From positions 1 to 5,267 of the forward strand of contig JBBKVP010000032.1 of NCBI GenBank assembly GCA_037968495.1: 5,267 bases of DNA, given 5' to 3'. The position numbers were made by a program, and so were the translations under genes. The notes under the pieces were generated by a model. The model ran no database searches. It was not told the DNA's origin and saw only the letters and a program-made list of their open reading frames with translations. Shown here piece after piece: positions 1 to 5,267 of this stretch. Position 1 is the stretch's first letter. Every line of letters starts with the position of its first letter. Origin of the DNA: Aestuarierythrobacter sp037968495. GTDB taxonomy: Bacteria > Pseudomonadota > Alphaproteobacteria > Sphingomonadales > Sphingomonadaceae.

Positions 1-429
1 GCGTTGGCAGCGGGTGCAGCATCAGCCGCCCCTGCGATCAACGCATTTATCGACCGCAAGCTGACACAATATGGCTTGACCGAAGCGGGCTTGGCGCTGG
101 TCGGATTCAGCCAAGGGACCATGATGGCGCTTCACATCGGACTGCGCCGACCGCGAGCGGTGGCCTCCGTCGTCGGCTACTCAGGGATGCTAACCGGGAC
201 AGCTGAGCTTGCACACAAGTACTTCCCCAAGCCTCCGGTGCTACTGGTACACGGCACCGCCGATCCGGTGGTCCCCATCGTGGCTTTGCACAAAGCCGAG
301 AGCGAACTTAATCGTCTTGGCGTTCAAGTAACCACACACATCTCGCACGGGGTGGCCCACAGCGTCGATCCCGTTGGCCTGCGGCTTGGACGGGATTTTG
401 TGGCTAAAGGGTTTGCTCGCTCATCCTAG
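1..429 (+). CDS. Alpha/beta-hydrolase, phospholipase/carboxylesterase type (5'-truncated by window edge)
   Basis: This is the C-terminal 142 residues of a soluble serine hydrolase; the frame is open at base 1 and ends at TAG 427-429. The nucleophile elbow GFSQG places the catalytic Ser at codon 37 (bases 109-111). The acid is the Asp of HGTADPVVP (codon 88), and the base is probably the His of GVAHSVD (codon 120). This order and spacing fit the Abhydrolase_2 phospholipase/carboxylesterase family, whose members are usually about 215-225 residues, so roughly 75 N-terminal residues lie off the left edge. Such enzymes hydrolyse carboxylic esters, often short acyl chains or lysophospholipids, in the cytoplasm; the real substrate cannot be read from the sequence. 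A dienelactone-hydrolase-like enzyme is the main alternative. Nothing links it to galactoside metabolism, and a gap of about 400 bases separates it from the next gene, so it is probably a separate transcription unit. Confidence 0.85.
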   Translation, partial: ALAAGAASAAPAINAFIDRKLTQYGLTEAGLALVGFSQGTMMALHIGLRRPRAVASVVGYSGMLTGTAELAHKYFPKPPVLLVHGTADPVVPIVALHKAESELNRLGVQVTTHISHGVAHSVDPVGLRLGRDFVAKGFARSS

Positions 430-650
430 TTGCAGACCCATTGAGCCTATAACGAACAGAAGAACAAAGTTTCTTGTCTTCATCTGCAGGGAGACTTCCA
501 GACGCGATACCTTGTCATGCATGGTTGCGAACAAAGTTTGCCTAGCAAGCAGTTGAAAAAATCAGTCTCTGCGACCACTCAAGCGACGAAATCTGATAAT
601 TCCGAGCCATGATTGGGTTGCAAAAACGCCCTCGGGCATCACTTAAGTAT

Positions 651-679
651 TTGAAATTGAAATAAAATAACAATACCAT
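651..679 (+). promoter_or_regulatory. Candidate sigma70-like promoter A of the galactosidase operon
   Basis: TTGAAA (651-656, 5 of 6 to the TTGACA consensus) is followed after 17 bases by TACCAT (674-679, 4 of 6 to TATAAT). The predicted start near 686 would give a leader of about 148 bases before the TTG start codon. The expected start point falls inside the inverted repeat at 679-699, an arrangement that suits a repressor. The prediction comes only from consensus matching in an A+T-rich stretch, where chance matches are common. Confidence 0.35.
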
Positions 680-699
680 CGGAACTGGTTCGTTTCCGA
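679..699. promoter_or_regulatory. Operator-like inverted repeat
   Basis: The arms TCGGAA (679-684) and TTCCGA (694-699) are perfect reverse complements separated by 9 bases. An inner, offset repeat GAAC-TG-GTTC occupies 682-691. The site begins at the last base of the -10 box of candidate promoter A and ends two bases before the -35 box of candidate promoter B. That is where a repressor operator would be expected, and a galactoside-responsive LacI/GalR-type or other regulator is plausible. No regulator gene is visible in the window. The element could instead be an RNA hairpin or chance. Confidence 0.35.
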
Positions 700-700
700 C

Positions 701-729
701 TTGGCCCTCCACAAAGTTCTCCCTTTAAT
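701..729 (+). promoter_or_regulatory. Candidate sigma70-like promoter B of the galactosidase operon
   Basis: TTGGCC (701-706, 4 of 6 to consensus) is followed after 17 bases by TTTAAT (724-729, 5 of 6). Transcription would begin near 736, leaving a leader of roughly 98 bases. It competes with candidate A as the operon promoter, and the sequence alone cannot decide between them. Confidence 0.3.
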
Positions 730-793
730 ATCGTGCAGCCACTATACGGTCTGCTGTTGATGCCGGTCCATAATATATACGCCGCGTAACTGG

Positions 794-803
794 ATCGGCC
801 GAT
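794..803. promoter_or_regulatory. Ten-base perfect palindrome ATCGGCCGAT in the leader
   Basis: ATCGGCCGAT is a perfect palindrome that ends 17 bases before the Shine-Dalgarno of the GH42 gene. It does not extend beyond ten bases. LacI/GalR-family operators are often palindromes with a central CG or GC step, so a downstream (roadblock) operator is possible. A palindrome this short can also arise by chance. Confidence 0.25.
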
Positions 804-820
804 GATGGTTCATACGGCTT

Positions 821-825
821 GGAGG
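821..825 (+). promoter_or_regulatory. Shine-Dalgarno GGAGG that sets the GH42 start
   Basis: GGAGG lies 8 bases upstream of TTG at 834-836, which is ideal spacing. The longer reading frame begins with a TTG at 819 that overlaps this motif and has no ribosome binding site of its own. The ATG triplets at 802 and 805 are in a different frame. The site therefore favours initiation at 834. Confidence 0.75.
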
Positions 826-833
826 TTATCCCG

Positions 834-2849
834 TTGACGACAAGGCCATGTCTGGGCGTCTGCTACTTTCCCGAGCAACGGGATGAGAGCCTGTGGCAGG
901 ATGATATCGGCCGGATGCAGGCTATCGGGATAAAGAAAGTTCGCATCGCCGAGTTTTGCTGGGCGGTCGTCGAACCGCGAGAAGGCGAGTATGACTGGGG
1001 CTGGCTTGACCGTTCTATCGAGTTGATCGGCGGCGCGGGGCTGGAGGTCATCCTATGCACGCCTACGGCCACCCCGCCTAAGTGGCTGATCGACAAACAT
1101 CCGGAAATTCTTGCTGTGGATGCGAAGGGGCATCCGCGCAAATTCGGTTCACGCCGCCATTACTGCTTTTCCTCGCCCATCTACCGCGAGAAGATGGCTG
1201 CCATCACGCGAGCATTTGCCGAACGCTATGGCCACATTCCGCATGTGACCGCCTGGCAGACCGACAATGAATATGGCTGCCACAACACCACCCGTAGCTA
1301 CTCCGAAGCGGCCAATCTTGGCTTCCGCGATTGGCTGAAGGACAAGTATCATACGCTCGAGGCGCTGAACGCCGCTTGGGGTAATGTCTTCTGGAGCATG
1401 CTGTACGGATCGTTCGACCAGATCGATCTGCCCAATCTGACCGTTACCGAACCTAACCCGTCGCACGTGCTGGATTTCTACCGGTTCTCGTCCGATCAAG
1501 TTGTTTCCTTCAATGCCCAACAGGTCAGTATCCTGCATGAGCTTTCGCCGGGCCGTGATATTATTCACAACTTCATGGGGTTCTACCACGAGTTCGATCA
1601 TTTCAAGGTAGGTGCGGATCTCGATATCGCCGCGTGGGACAGTTACCCGACCGGATTTCTCGACATGTTCGCCTTTTCTGATGCGGAGAAGACGCGCTAT
1701 TTCCGGCAAGGACATCCCGATATCGCGGCCTTTCATCATGATCTGTTCCGCGGTTGTGCCAAAGGGCGATGGGCAGTCATGGAACAGCAGCCGGGGCCGG
1801 TGAACTGGGCGCGCCACAATGCGGTTCCGCTGCCGGGAATGATCCGGCTCTGGTCGCATGAGGCGATGGCGCATGGCGCGGAATTCGTAAGTTACTTCCG
1901 CTGGGATCAGGCGCGGTTTGCGCAGGAGCAGATGCATGCGGGCCTCCTGCGGCCCGACGATGAGCCGTCCCCGGCCTTTCACGAAGCTGCACAGACCGCC
2001 GCCGAAGTCGATAAGCTGCCCGAAGCCGAGACGAAGCAGGCCGATGTAGCGCTGATCTTCAGCTATGATGCGGTTTGGCTGTTCGAGGCGCATCCCCAAG
2101 GGGCGGAATGGTCCTATCCGGATTTGTGTTTCCGCTGGTATTCCCAGTTGCGGCAGATGGCGCTGGATGTTGATATCGTTGCACCTGGCCACGATTTGAC
2201 GGGCTACAAGCTGGTCGTCGTGCCTTCGCTACCGGTTATGGACGATCAGACATTGGCGTCGTTCAAGAACACCGATGCGCTGGTTTTGCTCGGCCCCAGA
2301 ACGGGCTCCAAAACCGGAAATCTGCAAATTCCCCGGAATTTGGCGCCTGGACCAGTGCAGGACCTGATCCCGCTAAAGATCACGCAGTCCGAAAGCCTGC
2401 CCGCTCTGGTGTCAGAGACAATTTCCTATCGCGGCAAAGACATGTCTTCGGGCGTGTGGCTAGATCATATTGAAACCGAGCTTACCCCCCTCGCGACAGA
2501 TGCGCGCGAGCATGGGGTGCTGTACCGGCAGGACAATTATCTGCTTTTGGGCACCGTTCCGCATGAAGATTTCCTGACGGCCCTAATGCGTGATCTAAGC
2601 GATGAAGCAGGCTTGACCACCATCCCGCTTCCTCACGATCTGAGAGTGCGGCGCAGGGGCGGGCTGTCCTACGTCTTCAATTATGGGCCACAGGAGATCG
2701 CAATCCCCGCCAGCATCGACCCGGATCAGGGGCCTCTTCAGGCCTCAGCGATCCGCATCATCGACGAAACCGGCGTGATTATTTGCGACGACGCAGAGGG
2801 TGAGGATCCGATGCCGTGCTCAGACGACAAATTTGAAGGTAAGTCGTAA
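834..2849 (+). CDS. Beta-galactosidase, glycoside hydrolase family 42
   Basis: This 671-residue enzyme should hydrolyse terminal beta-D-galactosyl residues with retention. It closely follows the Thermus A4 type of GH42, with motifs such as FGSRRHYCFSSP, NFMGFYHEFD and AFHHDLFRG. The acid/base is Glu146 in DNEYG and the nucleophile is Glu317 in VMEQQPGPVNW. Domains are a TIM barrel (about 5-390), the trimerisation domain (about 403-610) and a short C-terminal beta domain, followed by an acidic tail of roughly 20 residues beyond the usual end. There is no signal peptide, so it is cytoplasmic. The TTG start at 834 is chosen because GGAGG lies 8 bases upstream; an upstream TTG at 819 would add five residues but overlaps that motif. 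Of the four zinc-site cysteines of the A4 enzyme, only Cys111 remains; Ser155, Ser157 and Ala160 replace the others. The gene overlaps the alpha-galactosidase start by one base, so the two are co-translated. Natural substrates could be plant galactans or galacto-oligosaccharides; this is inference. Confidence 0.95.
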   Translation: MTTRPCLGVCYFPEQRDESLWQDDIGRMQAIGIKKVRIAEFCWAVVEPREGEYDWGWLDRSIELIGGAGLEVILCTPTATPPKWLIDKHPEILAVDAKGHPRKFGSRRHYCFSSPIYREKMAAITRAFAERYGHIPHVTAWQTDNEYGCHNTTRSYSEAANLGFRDWLKDKYHTLEALNAAWGNVFWSMLYGSFDQIDLPNLTVTEPNPSHVLDFYRFSSDQVVSFNAQQVSILHELSPGRDIIHNFMGFYHEFDHFKVGADLDIAAWDSYPTGFLDMFAFSDAEKTRYFRQGHPDIAAFHHDLFRGCAKGRWAVMEQQPGPVNWARHNAVPLPGMIRLWSHEAMAHGAEFVSYFRWDQARFAQEQMHAGLLRPDDEPSPAFHEAAQTAAEVDKLPEAETKQADVALIFSYDAVWLFEAHPQGAEWSYPDLCFRWYSQLRQMALDVDIVAPGHDLTGYKLVVVPSLPVMDDQTLASFKNTDALVLLGPRTGSKTGNLQIPRNLAPGPVQDLIPLKITQSESLPALVSETISYRGKDMSSGVWLDHIETELTPLATDAREHGVLYRQDNYLLLGTVPHEDFLTALMRDLSDEAGLTTIPLPHDLRVRRRGGLSYVFNYGPQEIAIPASIDPDQGPLQASAIRIIDETGVIICDDAEGEDPMPCSDDKFEGKS

Positions 2850-5002
2850 TGTCCGCCGAAGTTATTTCGCTCTCGACATCGCGAACGCAATTGACGCTCG
2901 ACGTGAGCAAAGGGCACCGCCCTCGCATCGTATATTGGGGGGCGAAGTTGAGCCATGCCCTCAAAGACGAATTGACGCTTCTGGCGCAAAGACAGTGGGC
3001 TTACGGCGGGCCGGGTGTCGACATCGATGACTCTCTCTCCAACGAATTGGGCAGTGGCAATCCGGGACCATCCGGCTTTCTGGCTCACCGGCAGGCGCAG
3101 AACTGGGCAGCCTTGTTCGAGCTTGCCGAGGTCCGCCACATCTCTAAATGTGCGGTTCAGATTGTCTGTCTAGATGCCAAGCACGACCTCCGCGTGACCT
3201 ATCATTTGTCAATCGACCCCGACAGCCATGTACTGGAAGCTTCGACCGAAGTCGAAAATCTTGCCGCCAAGACGCTCGAGATTGACTGGTGCGCCGCGCT
3301 TTGCCTGCCGCTCGATCAGCGGCTCGACCGTATTCTGGGCTTCACCGGGCGCTGGGCGCATGAGTTCGCGCGGGAAGAAGTCGAGCTCTTCCGAGGCAGT
3401 TATGTTCGCGAGAACAAGAGCGGACGCACAAGCCACGACAACTTCCCTGGTTTCATCGCCCGGACGGCGTTCACCAGCGAGGAGAGCGGGCTCGCCGTTG
3501 GCATTCATTTGGGCTGGAGCGGGAACAGCCGCGTGCGCGCGGACCGCAATATCGACCAACGCGCATTCGTCCAGATGGGCGAGCTCTTTTTTCCTGGCGA
3601 GATGCAGCTTGAGCCGCGAGAGAGCTATCGCACGCCGATAATGTATGCGTCCTGGTCCGAAAACGGCCTGAACGGCGTGTCGCAGCAATTTCATCAGCAT
3701 GTCCGCAAAAATGTGCTCGATGGCCGCAGCGGCGAAAAGCCCCGGCCGGTTCATTACAATACATGGGAAGCGATCTATTTCGATCATGCCGAAGACAAGC
3801 TGGTCGCCCTTGCTGAAACGGTCGCCAAGCTTGGGGTTGAACGCTTTGTGCTTGACGATGGCTGGTTTGGTTCGCGCAGAAACGACAAATCCGGACTCGG
3901 AGACTGGATCGTTTCGCCTGATGTTTACCCCGACGGACTGAAACCGCTGGCCGACAGGGTCCGCGATCTGGGCATGGAGTTCGGCATCTGGTTCGAACCC
4001 GAAATGGTGAACCCGGACAGTGATCTGTTCCGGCAGCATCCTGAATGGGTGCTCGAAGCCCCGGCCAGGGAAAATGTGCCATTTCGCAATCAATATGTCC
4101 TGAACCTCACCAAGCCAGAGGTCTGCGAATATCTGTTCGAGAAGATGAGCGCCGTGGTAGACGAACTCGACGTCGCCTATATCAAATGGGACATGAACCG
4201 GGACATTCAACATCCCGGAAGCGCCGGGCGTGCAGTGATCCATCAGCAGACGCTCGCCGTCTATGCGTTGATGGGGCGGCTGCGGCAAGCACACCCAAAG
4301 CTGGAGATTGAAAGCTGCTCATCGGGCGGCGCGCGTGCAGATTATGGCGTACTGCGCCAGACGGACCGGATATGGCCGTCCGACAGCAATGATGCGCATG
4401 ATCGCCAGCTGATCCAGCGCGGCGCCAGCTATTTCTTTCCGTTGGAAGTCCTAGGCGCGCATCTCGGACCCAGAAAGTGCCACATTACGGGCCGCGTCTT
4501 TACTGCCGACTACCGTCTGGCGACGGCATTTCTTGGGCATATGGGCGTGGAATCGAATGTCCTCCAGGAAAGCGCGGAGGATATGGAAGCCCTCGAACTG
4601 GCGATCGCCCTGTATAAACGTCACCGGGGCTTGCTGCATTCGGGTGATTTTCACCGGATCGAGAGCCAGTCCTATCTGAACGTCTCGATCGTCGTCGCGC
4701 AGGATCGCGAGGAAGCCTTGCTGTCCTGCGCCAAGATTGCGCATCACACGACTTCTTTGCCGGAACGCGTTCGGTTTATCGGTCTAGATGCTGGCAAGAC
4801 CTATCACGTCAAAATTGTCTGGCCGACCACGAATGTCAGCATCACTTCTCCATCGATCGTCGACCATGCGAAGCTGATGGATAGCGGCCACGCCTTTTCC
4901 GGTGAGGCGCTGATGAAACAGGGGATGCAACTGCCGATCACCTATCCTGACACCTGCATCCTGTTTCACCTGCAGGCGGAGGTTGCCTCCGGCACGGCAT
5001 GA
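2849..5002 (+). CDS. Alpha-galactosidase, glycoside hydrolase family 36
   Basis: This 717-residue retaining enzyme should remove terminal alpha-D-galactosyl residues from melibiose, raffinose-family sugars or similar galactosides. An N-terminal beta-supersandwich (about 1-290) precedes the catalytic barrel (about 298-620) and a C-terminal beta domain. Barrel landmarks are VHYNTWEA, VLDDGWFG (Asp336, Asp337), GIWFEPEMV and YIKWDMNRD, with the nucleophile at Asp448. SCSSGGARAD follows, then WPSDSNDAHDR, with the acid/base at Asp512; GHMGVESN also fits the family. Length is normal for bacterial GH36 (about 700-740). No signal peptide is present, so it is cytoplasmic. The ATG overlaps the GH42 stop as TAATG, and GAAGG (2835-2839) lies 9 bases upstream, giving translational coupling. 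The substrate motif GGARAD and the RxTDRxW version of the acid/base region place it outside the well-known RafA/AgaA pattern (GGGRFD, WTSD), so exact substrate preference is open. An N-acetylgalactosaminidase activity is less likely but not excluded. Confidence 0.95.
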   Translation: MSAEVISLSTSRTQLTLDVSKGHRPRIVYWGAKLSHALKDELTLLAQRQWAYGGPGVDIDDSLSNELGSGNPGPSGFLAHRQAQNWAALFELAEVRHISKCAVQIVCLDAKHDLRVTYHLSIDPDSHVLEASTEVENLAAKTLEIDWCAALCLPLDQRLDRILGFTGRWAHEFAREEVELFRGSYVRENKSGRTSHDNFPGFIARTAFTSEESGLAVGIHLGWSGNSRVRADRNIDQRAFVQMGELFFPGEMQLEPRESYRTPIMYASWSENGLNGVSQQFHQHVRKNVLDGRSGEKPRPVHYNTWEAIYFDHAEDKLVALAETVAKLGVERFVLDDGWFGSRRNDKSGLGDWIVSPDVYPDGLKPLADRVRDLGMEFGIWFEPEMVNPDSDLFRQHPEWVLEAPARENVPFRNQYVLNLTKPEVCEYLFEKMSAVVDELDVAYIKWDMNRDIQHPGSAGRAVIHQQTLAVYALMGRLRQAHPKLEIESCSSGGARADYGVLRQTDRIWPSDSNDAHDRQLIQRGASYFFPLEVLGAHLGPRKCHITGRVFTADYRLATAFLGHMGVESNVLQESAEDMEALELAIALYKRHRGLLHSGDFHRIESQSYLNVSIVVAQDREEALLSCAKIAHHTTSLPERVRFIGLDAGKTYHVKIVWPTTNVSITSPSIVDHAKLMDSGHAFSGEALMKQGMQLPITYPDTCILFHLQAEVASGTA

Positions 5003-5055
5003 GCCCTGCCGCTGTGCGGTGTGAGTTCCGACGATGTTAATGCGCAAAAAGCGAA

Positions 5056-5081
5056 AGTTCTTTGTAAATTGGTACAGAACT
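5056..5081 (+). repeat. Imperfect inverted repeat downstream of the operon
   Basis: AGTTCT (5056-5061) pairs with AGAACT (5076-5081). GTA (5064-5066) can pair with TAC (5073-5075) across a two-base bulge, leaving a six-base loop. It lies 54 bases after the alpha-galactosidase stop and could protect the 3' end of the messenger or help termination. No U-tract follows, so it is not a standard intrinsic terminator. Confidence 0.3.
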
Positions 5082-5150
5082 GGGAACTAGGCCACAGCGA
5101 TTAAAGCTTCTGGCATTGCTTGCACCTCGATAGCGAAGTGAAGGATTTAG

Positions 5151-5179
5151 TTGCAGGCCGCGGCACCCGCCGCTAATGG
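5151..5179 (+). promoter_or_regulatory. Possible promoter of tRNA-Thr
   Basis: TTGCAG (5151-5156) and TAATGG (5174-5179) are separated by 17 bases and would start transcription a few bases before the tRNA. The run GCGCGGCCC after the -10 resembles the G+C-rich discriminator typical of stringently controlled stable RNA promoters. Both hexamers match consensus poorly (3 and 2 of 6), so this call rests mainly on position. Confidence 0.2.
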
Positions 5180-5190
5180 CGCGGCCCAGT

Positions 5191-5266
5191 GCCGCTTTAG
5201 CTCAGTCGGTAGAGCACATCATTCGTAATGATGGGGTCAGAGGTTCGAATCCTCTAAGCGGCACCA
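5191..5266 (+). tRNA. trnT: tRNA-Thr (anticodon CGT)
   Basis: This 76-base tRNA folds into a full cloverleaf and decodes the threonine codon ACG. The acceptor arms GCCGCTT (5191-5197) and AAGCGGC (5256-5262) pair perfectly. The D stem is GCTC/GAGC. The anticodon stem is CATCA/TGATG, with loop TTCGTAA and anticodon CGT at 5224-5226. The T stem is AGAGG/CCTCT around TTCGAAT. The variable loop is five bases, and discriminator A plus an encoded CCA complete the 3' end (5263-5266). No intron or mispairing is seen. A tRNA-Thr(UGU) elsewhere could also read ACG by wobble, so this species is likely supplementary, as is usual in high-G+C genomes. The window stops one base after CCA. Confidence 0.97.
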
Positions 5267-5267
5267 C

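Larger units (their letters stand above)
430..833. other. Intergenic region upstream of the galactosidase operon
   Basis: No convincing gene is found in these 404 bases. The only forward reading frame of note (374-556) overlaps the esterase end and resembles no known protein. The stretch is visibly richer in A+T than the flanking genes, especially 640-680 and 720-780. It contains two possible sigma70-like promoters, an inverted repeat (679-699), a 10-bp palindrome (794-803), three ACAAAGTT octamers (464-471, 531-538, 711-718) and the ribosome binding site of the GH42 gene. No strong terminator follows the esterase: AAGAA/TTCTT at 460-475 could form only a weak A+T-rich hairpin. Confidence 0.75.
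5003..5190. other. Spacer between the alpha-galactosidase and tRNA-Thr
   Basis: No gene is visible in these 188 bases. A short hairpin, GCCGC/GCGGT with one wobble pair (5008-5020), follows the stop but has no T-run. AGTTCT (5056-5061) and AGAACT (5076-5081), with inner GTA/TAC pairs, could form an imperfect 9-bp hairpin, again without a T-run. The operon may therefore end by a Rho-dependent route or read into the tRNA; the sequence does not decide. Confidence 0.6.

Noticed and set aside
460..480. Possible terminator after the esterase (AAGAA/TTCTT hairpin)
   Set aside because: The stem is only five A+T-rich pairs and the following sequence lacks a proper T-run.
527..548. Small overlapping hairpins GCGAAC-AAA-GTTTGC and TTGC-CTA-GCAA
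   Set aside because: Short stems without a T-run or a known motif; no riboswitch or small RNA can be supported.
374..556. Small forward frame overlapping the esterase end (60 codons)
   Set aside because: No ribosome site or family resemblance was seen, and its first third is the esterase read in another frame.
622..639. Minus-strand terminator-like hairpin (GCCCGAGGGC followed by a T5 run on the reverse strand)
   Set aside because: The stem is only three to five pairs with a minimal loop, and no minus-strand gene lies to the right that it could terminate.
1149..2192. Long open frame on the minus strand inside the GH42 gene (347 codons)
   Set aside because: It lies wholly antisense to a well-supported enzyme gene; such frames are common shadows of high-G+C codon bias, and its product shows no recognisable family motif.
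3209..4294. Long open frame on the minus strand inside the GH36 gene (361 codons)
   Set aside because: It is fully antisense to the catalytic domain of the alpha-galactosidase, with no recognised motifs; codon-bias shadow.
5160..5167. GCGGCACC upstream of the tRNA matching its 3' end, considered as an att repeat
   Set aside because: Only eight bases in a very G+C-rich stretch, immediately before the tRNA, with no integrase; best explained by chance.

Overview
The window looks like ordinary chromosomal DNA from a Gram-negative alphaproteobacterium, most likely a sphingomonad-type organism. This is inferred from the moderately high-G+C coding sequence with strong third-position bias, the style of the esterase, and a tRNA-Thr with an encoded CCA end. 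No single feature proves the taxon.

Layout, all on the + strand: (1) 1-429 is the C-terminal two thirds of a small alpha/beta-hydrolase of the phospholipase/carboxylesterase type, whose start lies off the left edge. (2) 430-833 is a visibly A+T-richer intergenic region of about 400 bases. It holds two possible promoters, an operator-like inverted repeat (679-699), a 10-bp palindrome (794-803), three copies of an ACAAAGTT octamer and a clear Shine-Dalgarno. (3) 834-2849 is a GH42 beta-galactosidase of the Thermus A4 type. It probably starts at a TTG five codons inside the longest reading frame. (4) 2849-5002 is a GH36 alpha-galactosidase that overlaps the GH42 gene by one base (TAATG). (5) 5003-5190 is a spacer with no convincing terminator and a weak candidate promoter. 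(6) 5191-5266 is tRNA-Thr with anticodon CGT.

The two galactosidases form a translationally coupled two-gene operon. Neither has a signal peptide, so both should act in the cytoplasm on imported galactosides. Together they could remove both alpha- and beta-linked terminal galactose. No transporter, Leloir-pathway gene or regulator is visible, so uptake, regulation and galactose catabolism must be encoded elsewhere.

I see no mobile element, CRISPR array or undescribed system. The points worth a second look are the reassigned TTG start, the loss of three of the four zinc-binding cysteines in the GH42 enzyme, the operator-like sites upstream, and the isolated position of the operon between an unrelated esterase and a tRNA gene.
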